This document shows, piece after piece, positions 15,905 to 23,779 of a stretch of DNA of 38,539 bases. The notes beneath the pieces were generated by a model. It saw only the letters and a program-made list of their open reading frames with translations. It did no database searches and was not told the DNA's origin. Source of the stretch: a bacterium (lineage in GTDB: Bacteria > Bacillota > Clostridia > Lachnospirales > Lachnospiraceae). The DNA lies in NCBI GenBank assembly GCA_004562765.1, contig SFRL01000059.1:1-38539 (forward strand), written 5' to 3'. Numbering within the stretch: the first letter of the stretch is position 1; each line of letters opens with the position of its first letter. The translations under genes and the position numbers were made by a program.

Positions 15905-17374
15905 TCACTCCGATAATTTCATCATATTCTCAGAAATCTCATAGATCTCATTCAGGAGCTCATTCATCTCCTTCAGCGCATTCATGCTACTGTCACTGAG
16001 TGCCAGAGAGCTCTCCGTGGAGGCTGCCACTTCCTCACTGGTCGCGGAAAGGTTGGAAATACTGTCGGAAATTGCCGTATTTGCAGTCACTACGTCCTCT
16101 ACCGCCTGGGTAACACGCATAACGTTTCCGTTCAAAGCATCACTGTTATGCTGGATATCTATAAGCTTGTCCCCGGTCACACCAATCATCTCATTCTGCT
16201 TTTCTGCGTAAACAGCTGACTGAGACATACTCTGGGACGCATTCTCCGCATCGCTGATCAGTCTGCTGATGATCGCAGAGATCTGTTCGGTCGCTTCCTT
16301 TGTTCCCTCGGAAAGATTTCGGATCTCATCTGCAACGACTGCAAAGCCCTTGCCTGCCTCGCCCGCACGTGCCGCCTCGATGGAAGCATTCAATGCCAGC
16401 AGATTGGTCTGACTGGAAATGCCAAGGATCGTCTCGGTGATCGCCTCGACCTCCTTGATGCTGGCATTCAGATTCTTTGTTGTCTGCTCGGTCTCATGGC
16501 TGATCTTTGCCACCTCAATTGCCTGTTCCTTCAGCTGTCCGATCAGATCCACACCCTGCTCAACGGTCGTCTTTGTCGCCTCTGAAAGCGCAGCCATCTG
16601 TCTGGTCTGCTCCTCTACCTGCTGCACATGGTGCTGGATCTCCAGTGTCTGTGCTGTCTGCTGTTCGATCGCCTCGGCAGTCAGTCTGGTGCTGTCCGCA
16701 ATCTCACTGACGGAGCCGTGACTGGAGTCCATACACTCATTTAACGTATCGGAAACAGTCATCGCCTGCTGAAATTTCTCTGCCAGATCCTTTGAATGTC
16801 TGACTACTTCCGTTGCTAACTGTGCCTGCTGTGCCGCGCGTTCCTCAATCTCCTGCGTATTTTCATCCGCGTGCTTCTGCTGCATGATGATGATGAACAC
16901 AGAAGTCACTGCTGTCACGATCACAAGTATCATTTCCAGAATGACCACTTCGTTAGACACCTTTCCGGGATAGCGGAACTGGAAGCTGATAAAAAAGATC
17001 AGATCCGCCAGAATTGCCAACACCGCACTGAGCTTGATCACCTTCTGATCCTGAAAGATCATGATCATCACTGCGATCGGGAAAATATATGCAAAAACGA
17101 ATGTGTCTCTATATGTAAAAATGAACGCCAGATATGCAATGAAAGTAGACACTGACACGATGTGCCGGTAAACCTCAGATGTCCTAAATACACGGCAACC
17201 GACAATATTCACGATGATCACTGCGATCAGTATGATACACTGCACAATCATCTCAGGCCGTATCTGCTGTGCAAAGGCGAGTAACGTAATAAGCAACATA
17301 CTCGCAACGATCACTATGCTCATCATTTTGGCCATTCGATTCTGATCTGACAAATGCTTTTCTCTCAAGCTCAT
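15905..17374 (-). CDS. Methyl-accepting chemotaxis protein with multi-TM N-terminus and no HAMP
   Basis: A 489-residue chemoreceptor-type protein. The first 165 residues contain about six hydrophobic segments with short loops and no extracytoplasmic ligand domain; no HAMP domain is evident. A long helical signalling domain follows, with the hairpin tip ISSQTNLLALNASIEAARAGEAGKGFAVVADEIRNLSE, which docks CheA/CheW. The sensor may be the membrane bundle itself. I chose ATG 17374 because GGGAGG lies six bases upstream; a longer frame to 17539 would run through the promoter. It has its own promoter at 17437-17464 with a palindrome over the -35, so it may be repressed by an unknown factor. No che genes are next to it. 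Confidence 0.9.
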   Translation of the reverse strand: MSLREKHLSDQNRMAKMMSIVIVASMLLITLLAFAQQIRPEMIVQCIILIAVIIVNIVGCRVFRTSEVYRHIVSVSTFIAYLAFIFTYRDTFVFAYIFPIAVMIMIFQDQKVIKLSAVLAILADLIFFISFQFRYPGKVSNEVVILEMILVIVTAVTSVFIIIMQQKHADENTQEIEERAAQQAQLATEVVRHSKDLAEKFQQAMTVSDTLNECMDSSHGSVSEIADSTRLTAEAIEQQTAQTLEIQHHVQQVEEQTRQMAALSEATKTTVEQGVDLIGQLKEQAIEVAKISHETEQTTKNLNASIKEVEAITETILGISSQTNLLALNASIEAARAGEAGKGFAVVADEIRNLSEGTKEATEQISAIISRLISDAENASQSMSQSAVYAEKQNEMIGVTGDKLIDIQHNSDALNGNVMRVTQAVEDVVTANTAISDSISNLSATSEEVAASTESSLALSDSSMNALKEMNELLNEIYEISENMMKLSE

Positions 17375-17436
17375 AGAATTCCTCCCTGCAGTTATAACTT
17401 GTTTTCTTTCTCGAGTTTTTTCAGTTATCACCTTTA

Positions 17437-17464
17437 AATATAGCATAATTATACAAAAAATCAA
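17437..17464 (-). promoter_or_regulatory. Promoter of the chemoreceptor gene
   Basis: On the minus strand TTGATT (17459-17464), a 16-base spacer and TATATT (17437-17442) lie about 63 bases ahead of the start codon. A second TATAAT at about 17447-17452 lacks a good -35. Confidence 0.6.
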
Positions 17465-17478
17465 CAAATTTTTGTTGA
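17461..17478. promoter_or_regulatory. Palindromic candidate operator at the chemoreceptor promoter
   Basis: TCAACAAA-TT-TTTGTTGA is a perfect 8+8 palindrome overlapping the -35 box of the minus-strand promoter. It lies in the divergent region shared with the LysE-type gene. Its position fits a repressor site; the regulator is unknown. Confidence 0.5.
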
Positions 17479-17602
17479 AAGTCCCTGATTTTTTGTGTAT
17501 TTTTTCGAAAATTTTTACGGTATATCCCCGATCTGACAAAATATGGTATTCTATGTACAGGAAATTATCCGTTTATTTTTCAAATAAAAAAGGAGTTTTG
17601 TT

Positions 17603-18208
17603 ATGCAATTATCTGTCTTTTTCGCGCTGGTGGCTTATGCCTGCGCAACCACCTTCAGTCCCGGTCCCAATAATGTGCTGCTGCTGTCCTCCACCGGACA
17701 GTACGGCTTTAAAAAATGTCTGCCGCTCATGCGGGGAATCTGGACGGGACTGATCACTGTTATGCTGATCTGCGGCTTCGGCTGTAAGCTTCTGGGCGAT
17801 CTCATCCCATCCATTGAGCGATACGCGCGCTTTGTTGGCGCTGCCTACATTCTCTGGCTCGGCTATAAAACACTGACCCGCCGTGTCGTGTCGGATTCCG
17901 CGCAGGGCGCTGAGCAGAAAGAAAAGCCGCTGAACTTTGTCAACGGCTTTCTGTTACAGTTTTTAAATGTCAAGATACTGATGTTGGGCATTGCTGCCTA
18001 CTGCAGCTTTGTTCTGCCTCATGGTACGAGTGTGCCCGCGACGCTGATCTTTGCGGTCACGATGGCAGCCTGCGCCGCCACCGGAAACCTGATCTGGGCG
18101 ACTATCGGCAGTCTGCTGTTCCCGATCTACAGCAAACACTATCGTCTGTTTAACGGGATCATGGCGCTGTTGCTGTTCTGGTGTGTCTACAAGATTTTGT
18201 TCATCTGA
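17603..18208 (+). CDS. LysE/RhtB-family amino-acid exporter
   Basis: A 201-residue membrane protein with about six hydrophobic segments and the family signature SPGPNNVLLLSSTGQYG near the N-terminus (20-36). It also shows GAAYILWLGYKTL and NGFLLQFLNVKI, both typical of LysE/RhtB transporters that export amino acids or related small molecules. AAGGAG lies seven bases before the ATG. It is a single plus-strand gene that converges with the serine hydrolase gene across a shared terminator at 18218-18239. Substrate cannot be told from sequence. Confidence 0.9.
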   Translation: MQLSVFFALVAYACATTFSPGPNNVLLLSSTGQYGFKKCLPLMRGIWTGLITVMLICGFGCKLLGDLIPSIERYARFVGAAYILWLGYKTLTRRVVSDSAQGAEQKEKPLNFVNGFLLQFLNVKILMLGIAAYCSFVLPHGTSVPATLIFAVTMAACAATGNLIWATIGSLLFPIYSKHYRLFNGIMALLLFWCVYKILFI

Positions 18209-18217
18209 TAATAATAT

Positions 18218-18239
18218 ACAGGGAGATATATCTCCCTGT
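18218..18239. terminator. Bidirectional terminator between convergent genes
   Basis: A perfect 22-base palindrome (stem ACAGGGAG/CTCCCTGT around ATATAT) lies between the stops of the LysE-type gene (18208) and the serine hydrolase gene (18242). It is followed by TTTCTATTCT on the plus strand and by an AT-rich tract on the minus strand. Confidence 0.8.
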
Positions 18240-18241
18240 TT

Positions 18242-19435
18242 CTATTCTAGTGACGAAAATACAATATTTCGCATCTTTCGCGTATAGAGCGTCGTTCCTG
18301 TGTTCACGCGCTGGTTCATGATGAGAAGTGTCAGCTCGTTCTCCGGGTCGTTGACCATGTAGGCTCCCAGCCAGCCATCCCATCCGTACTCGCCCTTCGT
18401 GCCAAGGGAAACACATTTTTCCGGTTCCTGCAGCACACGCATGAGATTTCCATAGTTGTAGCCAGGCAGATTTTCCCAGATCATGCCTGAACGCTGTGTT
18501 TCATCCAGCTTTCCGCTTGTAAGGTACTCCCACGTTTTCTCCGCGATCAGAGGCTTTCCGTCCGGTGCTTTTCCGTGCGCCGTCAGCATATTGGCAAACT
18601 TAGCAACATCGTCGATCGTGCTTGCCAGTCCCGCGCCGCCGGACTCAAATGCGGGTCTGCGCTCCATGCGGGTGGACACGCCGAGATGATCCGGCTCGCG
18701 CTCCGTGAGCATGCCTGTCTGCTCGTCCCGGTCATAGACCTTCGCCAGACGCTCCTGATTTTTCTGTGGGACATAAAATGCAGTGTCCTTCATTCCAAGC
18801 GGCTCAAAGATACGTGTCTGTAAAAACTCACCAAAGCGCATGCCGCTCACCTTTTCCACGATCGCGCCCAGCACATCCGCTGACAAGCCGTAATTCCACC
18901 GCGTCCCCGGCTCAAACAACAACGGTACCTCACCCAGCCGTTCCACGATCTCTGTTGTAGTCAGCGCCTCATCCGTGTGCAACCGTGCTACGATCTCCTC
19001 CACCAGTGCTCCGGTCTGCACATCTGTCTCATCATCCGTTCCGCCCGGATAGGTCAGCCCTGATGTCATATTTAAAAGATGCCGGATCTGCACCGGAGTC
19101 TGCACCGGGATCTTCTTTCCGTCACGGACATAATACTGGTTTTGAAAACTTGGGAAAATTTCAGATACCGGAGTCAGCAGATCCAGCCTGCCTTCCTCCA
19201 GAAGCATCATCACTGCCACAGCAGTCATCGGTTTTGTCAATGAATAGAGACGAAAGATCGTTTCACGCGTCAGCGGTTTTCTTTCCTCAAGATCACGATA
19301 TCCGTTTTCGTAATAGCACACCTCTCTGCCCTGCTGCAATACCATACAGCTGGAGCCGGATACAAACTGTGCTTCCACCATCTCCGCGAGAATATTCTGC
19401 AGCCGCTCCAATCTTTTTATATTCAACGTCCTCAT
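18242..19435 (-). CDS. Class C beta-lactamase-fold serine hydrolase
   Basis: A 397-residue protein of the beta-lactamase/EstB/DD-peptidase-like family. It has the SxxK motif SLTK (65-68), a Tyr motif in WNYGLSADV (Tyr182), and a C-terminal region KGEYGWDGWLGAYM in the place of the KTG box. There is no signal peptide, so a cytoplasmic esterase role is more likely than a lactamase. The ATG has GGAGG seven bases upstream inside the preceding gene and overlaps the last codon and stop of the alpha/beta hydrolase frame as ATGA. This shows the two genes were translated as a coupled pair. Because the upstream gene now has an early amber codon, coupling to this gene could be reduced. Confidence 0.88.
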   Translation of the reverse strand: MRTLNIKRLERLQNILAEMVEAQFVSGSSCMVLQQGREVCYYENGYRDLEERKPLTRETIFRLYSLTKPMTAVAVMMLLEEGRLDLLTPVSEIFPSFQNQYYVRDGKKIPVQTPVQIRHLLNMTSGLTYPGGTDDETDVQTGALVEEIVARLHTDEALTTTEIVERLGEVPLLFEPGTRWNYGLSADVLGAIVEKVSGMRFGEFLQTRIFEPLGMKDTAFYVPQKNQERLAKVYDRDEQTGMLTEREPDHLGVSTRMERRPAFESGGAGLASTIDDVAKFANMLTAHGKAPDGKPLIAEKTWEYLTSGKLDETQRSGMIWENLPGYNYGNLMRVLQEPEKCVSLGTKGEYGWDGWLGAYMVNDPENELTLLIMNQRVNTGTTLYTRKMRNIVFSSLE

Positions 19436-20262
19436 GCGACGACCTCCATCATCCAGATATATGCCAGTTCCATCCAGCTCTCACAGGACGGTTCAATTCC
19501 ATATCCATCCACAGCCTGCGTCAGCTCATTGGCAAGTCCCAGGCCATGACCGCCCTTCATATACAAATGCAGTTCCACCGGCACACCTGCCTCTCTGCAC
19601 GCCATGGCAAGAAGCAGCGAATTTTCCGGCGGTACAGATGCATCCTCTCCACCATGCTATAAGAACACCGGCGGCATATCTGTATTTACCTGCTTTTCAA
19701 TCGACAGCTCCGCTCTGCTCTGCGCATCACCGGCAGCCTCTCCCATCAGGTTCCGGAAAGAGCCCTCATGCGCATATTTTTCGGAGTTTATGACCGGGTA
19801 ATTCAAGATCACCCCTGCTGTACGAAGACATGTTGCTGCTTCGTCTCCGATTCCAAGTGCTTTGCGCAAATACGGCTTGCGCCAGAACACACCGTAGCTC
19901 GCCACCAGATGACCGCCTGCCGAAGAACCTTCCAGAAAGATCTGCTCCGGGTTCACGCCCCATTCTTCGCTCTTTTCATGTACAAGTACCACCGCCGTGG
20001 CAAGCTGCAACAGCGCAGTCGGGAAACGTTCGGGGGCAACCGAATACCGCAGCACCGCGGCATGCACGCCTCTGGCATTCCACTGCAGGGCAAACTGCTC
20101 TGCCTCTCTGTTTGACAAAAATTCATAACCGCCGCCCGGGCAGATGATCACAAGCGGCGCCGGTTTCATCCGCACATCCTCATACTGCGACAGCAGATAT
20201 GTCGTCAGCTTCGCTTTCGCGTCTATTCCTTCTACCGCAATCGTTAGTTCCTCATGTATCAT
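19432..20262 (-). pseudogene. Alpha/beta-hydrolase (esterase/lipase type) interrupted by an in-frame TAG
   Basis: The frame would encode 276 residues but has a single TAG at 19657-19659 (codon 202), after DMPPVFL. Relatives have Trp at this place in a PVFLWH-like motif, so one G-to-A change (TGG to TAG) explains it. The rest stays in frame to the TGA that overlaps the next gene. Features are the oxyanion-type CPGGGYEF, nucleophile Ser114 in EGSSAGGH, an Asp in GGEDASVPPENS and a His in KGGHGLGL. Both of the last two lie beyond the stop, so a truncated product would lack two of the three catalytic residues. AAGGAG precedes the ATG at 20262. Its intact downstream frame suggests recent loss, read-through, or a base error. 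Confidence 0.88.
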
Positions 20263-20316
20263 GGCATGTTCTCCTTTATCTGCTGCTCCTGTTCCGCAGC
20301 TATCTCAACTGCACCT

Positions 20317-20345
20317 ATTGTAGCACAGCCGTCATGCGCAGCCAA
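20317..20345 (-). promoter_or_regulatory. Promoter of the hydrolase pair
   Basis: On the minus strand TTGGCT (20340-20345), a 17-base spacer and TACAAT (20317-20322) with a preceding TG form an extended -10 promoter about 50 bases ahead of the ATG at 20262. Confidence 0.65.
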
Positions 20346-20365
20346 GATTTTTTGTTGCCAGTATA

Positions 20366-20620
20366 GGGAAGCACCGGTAAAGCTATGTCAGTCATTTCTG
20401 CGCCCTTTTCCTCGTGACAGTATTTTGCAGTCTGTTATGCTGAACGGGTAAATCACGCGAACGGCACAGAGTCCAAGCAAAACCAGCTTGGCTCTGCTGC
20501 CCGGAATTATTTTCCTGTACACTTTCTCCGCGCGAACCCGTCGCATAAATGACTGCAAAATACTGTCACGAAGGATTCGTCCGCAAAAATGACTTACCAA
20601 GTTCTCTTTCGGCGCTTCCC
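20366..20620 (-). repeat. Structured repeat copy B
   Basis: A 255-base imperfect inverted repeat. Outer ends GGGAAGCACCG and CGGCGCTTCCC pair, and the middle arms share GTGACAGTATTTTGCAGTC on one side and its complement on the other. The inner hairpin (20463-20501) has the family pattern with two single-base bulges. It is a minus-oriented copy between the end of the rhamnogalacturonan operon and the hydrolase promoter. The remaining 105 bases to 20725 hold no gene and no clear terminator. Confidence 0.85.
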
Positions 20621-20725
20621 TGCGCATTGCCCACACATATCGGATTTTGTGCCTTTGCCCGAGGAGAGTAAATTGAAATACGCACCGCGTTATACAGCAA
20701 AATACCCGAGGGCGCATGCGAAATT

Positions 20726-21547
20726 TCAGCCAACCACGCGCTGCATGCGCCGCATAAACGCCAGATCCTGCGCGGCTGTGGCGGGATCCATCTCCTCACG
20801 CAGCACCGGCATGTCAGGGCGTGTCTTCAGCCACTCTTTCAGCACGGAATAGTCCATGTCGCCCTCACCAAGCAGCTTCGGCACGTAAGCGCCGTCTGCA
20901 TCCACTGTGAAATCCTTCAGGTGGATCGTCTCGATGAAATCACCCAGCAGTTCAAAACAGCGTCTCCAGTACACCGGCTGCACGATCTCTGCCGGGCGCT
21001 CCAACACATTTGCCGGGTCAAAGATGATCTTCACATGATCGCTGTCCAGCTCCCGCAAAATATCACGTGCCGTCTCTGCGTCCTCCAGCGGATGCCAGCC
21101 GACAGGCTCGATCGCCATCCAGACATCCAGACGCTCCGCCTCGTCGCGCAACTCCTTTAAACTGTCCATCATGCTCGGAAACCACTGATGCTTTTCCCAT
21201 TTGAAAAGATGCGGATACGCTGTCTCACTGCCAACCACACGTGCTCCGATGATCTGATTGAACCGCAGACAGTTTTTAAACGTCTGCACTGCCTGCGCAC
21301 GGATCTCCTTGTCGGGATTGCCCAGATCCATATAGCATCCCAGCACCGCGATCTCGATCTCCTGCTTTGCAAACTCCTCGTGGATCTCCTCACAGAGCGC
21401 CTCCGTAATATCTCCGTAGCTCTCGATTCCGGTAAACGCTTTTGGAATCGCAAGCTGAATTGCCTCATATCCTTCTTTTTTCAAAAGGGCGGCATAGTCA
21501 GCTACCCCATGCCGCCCGTAATCGTGTGCTCTCACTCCGATCTTCAT
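20726..21547 (-). CDS. Xylose-isomerase-like TIM-barrel sugar epimerase/isomerase
   Basis: A 273-residue protein of the sugar phosphate isomerase/epimerase (AP endonuclease 2) superfamily, starting MKIGVRAHDYGRHG. Metal-ligand candidates occur in order: Glu in AIEPVGWH, Asp in IIFDPANV, His in ETIHLKDF and Glu in LREEMD. It would isomerise or epimerise a sugar or sugar acid released by the preceding GH112, CE12 and GH105 steps. It is the last gene of that cluster. I chose the ATG at 21547. Only weak GAG pairing is adjacent, and the strong AAGGAGG lies before a 14-bp hairpin (21558-21592). An in-frame TTG at 21595 touches AAGGAGG and is too close to be used. Confidence 0.82.
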   Translation of the reverse strand: MKIGVRAHDYGRHGVADYAALLKKEGYEAIQLAIPKAFTGIESYGDITEALCEEIHEEFAKQEIEIAVLGCYMDLGNPDKEIRAQAVQTFKNCLRFNQIIGARVVGSETAYPHLFKWEKHQWFPSMMDSLKELRDEAERLDVWMAIEPVGWHPLEDAETARDILRELDSDHVKIIFDPANVLERPAEIVQPVYWRRCFELLGDFIETIHLKDFTVDADGAYVPKLLGEGDMDYSVLKEWLKTRPDMPVLREEMDPATAAQDLAFMRRMQRVVG

Positions 21548-21557
21548 AATATACTCA

Positions 21558-21592
21558 CAACGGCCCAGAGCCTTTCGTGCTCTGAACCGTTG
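21558..21592 (-). promoter_or_regulatory. Stem-loop between Shine-Dalgarno and start of the isomerase gene
   Basis: A 14-bp stem (CAACGG.../...CCGTTG) with a 7-base loop pairs fully on the minus-strand RNA using two G-U pairs, while the plus strand would have mismatches. AAGGAGG lies just before it and the ATG ten bases after it. Folding would bring the two together. Confidence 0.6.
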
Positions 21593-21611
21593 CAATCCTC
21601 CTTCTCACGTT

Positions 21612-23711
21612 TTATACATCTGCCATCTGCGTCTCAAAGGGCTGCAGCGTAAACTCCTTTTTGCCTGCCTCCGTCATCACGGTTGTCGTCTGTACACGGT
21701 CGCTGTTGTTGATCACAACCAGTTTTTTGCTGTTGGGATAATATGCGCATTCCGTGTCCGCGCAGTCTGTCAGATAATTCTGCTCTACAGACATTCCCTT
21801 CGCATGCAGCAAAAGCTGAAGGAGCATCCGGGTATTTGCGTTATTATACTGGTAACCCGCAAGATAGATACCTTTACCCTTGCCAAACGCATGCTCTGCT
21901 GCCGTGGGAATACCATCCTCTGCGGCAAACACCTTCGCCTCGCCGTCTGTCAGGAAAATGCCTTCCTTTTTCGGGATGATCGTGCCTGCCGGGATAAGCT
22001 GCTCTGCCAGCGCCTCGTCCACGTCAAACTGCCATTTTCCGTGGCAGACCTTCGCACCGGTGTCTTCGTCCACGCCAAGCACCTGTGCCATGCGGAAATA
22101 ATCTGCATAACCTTCGGTGGCTGAAGGCTCACCGACACCGATCAGACAGCCGCCGTTATATACCCACTCCTGCATTTTTGCTACCAGAGATCCGCTCTTC
22201 CATGCGCTTCCGCCGCTCCATGCCGTGCCTGCCGCCCCTGCATTGATCACAACATCCACATCAGCAAGCGCACCGTTTTCCACATCCTCAAAACTGATAA
22301 ACTTTACATTGACCGGAAGTCCGGCAAGCGACTCGTTGATATGGATCAGGTCGTGCATATAGGTCTCATGGAAATGTCCGGAAAGCGTCCATGAACGCAG
22401 CGCTCCCCAGCTGTGCAGCACTGCCACATTGACCGGCAATGTATAGACACCGCCGCCGTGCATGGACTTGATCGTGCGGAACTCATCCATCAATTCTTCG
22501 TCCCAGGCGGTCTACCGGCTCACGCAACAGCGCCCGGCGCACATGATTCCAGTATTCCTTCGCGTCTCTGGTGGGATCTCCGCCCTCGGTAAACGTCGGC
22601 GCACCGCCCAGTCCCACGGGGAACAGATAGGGATGAAGGCGCAGCTCGTGGGTCTCTACCTTCGCACCGGCACACAGACGTGCCTCGTAAACACACACTT
22701 GATCAGACCGTCAAAGCCAAACTCCGGGAAGCGCTCACCGTAAGGCTCCACGCCCACCCAGCTGTCATCGTAAAAAACATATGCTTTCTTGCCGTATTCA
22801 TGTACAAGATCCACCAGCTTTTTGCCGTACGCAACAACAAACCGATTCGTAAAATCCATGTAATCGCGCTGCTTTTTCTCTGCCGGCATATGTGTTACAT
22901 GCAGCTTGCCCTGATTGATAAAATCCTCCGCGCACAACGCGTAACCATACTCTTTTTCGAATTCATCCAGCGCCTGCGGGCTGACTGTAAAGTCGTAGGA
23001 ACCCCAGTCGGTAAACAGATTGCGGTTGCGCTCACTGCTGCCCCAGATCCATACAAAGTTGTAGAACATGGATGTAAAACGGACAACCGTGGTGTGCGGA
23101 TGTGTCTCACACCAGTTTTTCAACCAGCCGTACATATAGTCCTGGGCTTCCGTGCTTCGGGGATCCACCGGCATCAGATGCTCCTTGTCCCAGCTGTTCG
23201 TCACATGATTGTACATGGAGATCTCTTCCCAGATACGATAGGCAAGGAAGCTCACCGTGTAGTTGTGAAAGGGTGTCACTCCACTGATGGTCACATCGCC
23301 GCTCTTTTCATCATAGGACCAGCATTCCGCTGCCAGTTTTCTTTCCGATGTGCGGTCATAAACTTCCCAATATTTCAGCGAATCCGCGCTGTCATTTACC
23401 TTGAACTGCTCCTCGAAAAAGTCTTTCATCAGATGGATGGAAAGGCTGCTCTCCGTTGCCATCACCGGCTGCGTCATCAGAAAAGACTGCTGTAGATACT
23501 GCGGATGCTCCTTCGCCCACGCGTTGTGATCGCGGATAATGCAGATCGTTGAGTAAATACCGTAACCGGAATTGACGATCTCATCCGACAACTCGGTTCC
23601 GTCGCTGTCACGGATCACATCCGCGCCCCATTTTTTTGCAAGCTGCAATGTCAGGTCTTCAAAGCCCGCCTCACCGGGGAGGGTAAATCCGCCTGTCAAT
23701 TTTTCTGTCAT
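21612..23711 (-). pseudogene. GH112 galactosyl phosphorylase, broken by two frameshifting deletions
   Basis: Read across three frames, this is a GH112 phosphorylase of about 700 residues. The N-terminal KWGADVIRDSDGTELSDE and the acid-bearing FYDDSWVGVEPYGERF are in frame 1. LRLHPYLFPVGLGGAPTF and RRALLREPVDRLG are in frame 2. DEFRTIKSMHGG and VAVLHSWGALRSW to the end are in frame 3. Near 22690-22697 about 7 bases seem lost (CVF to YEARLCAG, relatives having Asn-Gly between). Near 22505 about 53 bases (2 mod 3) seem lost, covering a GGYLHL-like segment. GH112 enzymes split galactosyl-HexNAc or galactosyl-1,4-rhamnose with phosphate. Next to GH105 and CE12 the rhamnose-type substrate is the better guess. 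AAGGAG precedes ATG 23711. Confidence 0.85.
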
Positions 23712-23758
23712 GTTGGTCTCCTTTTTTATTTGTATTTGTTCAAATCCATTCGCAAAAC

Positions 23759-23773
23759 AGCTGCCTCGCAGCT
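23759..23773 (-). other. Small hairpin between the CE12 and GH112 genes
   Basis: On the minus strand AGCTGC-GAG-GCAGCT is followed by GTTTTG. It is too short to be a confident terminator and may be a partial stop or mRNA-end stabiliser between two operon genes. Confidence 0.35.
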
Positions 23774-23779
23774 CTCTTT

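Noticed and set aside
17375..17539. Upstream extension of the chemoreceptor frame to 544 residues
   Set aside because: The extension runs through the promoter and palindrome and lacks a ribosome-binding site, whereas ATG 17374 has GGGAGG at six bases.
20388..20717. Short frames with the shared peptide MRRVRAEK ... LLGLCAVRVI in the repeats
   Set aside because: Similar peptides appear at 14174-14428 and near 31553-31629 only because the DNA repeats; no ribosome-binding sites, and conservation follows base pairing, not codons.
22680..23495. A 271-codon plus-strand open frame
   Set aside because: It is antisense to the GH112 frame and has no recognisable domain or ribosome-binding site.
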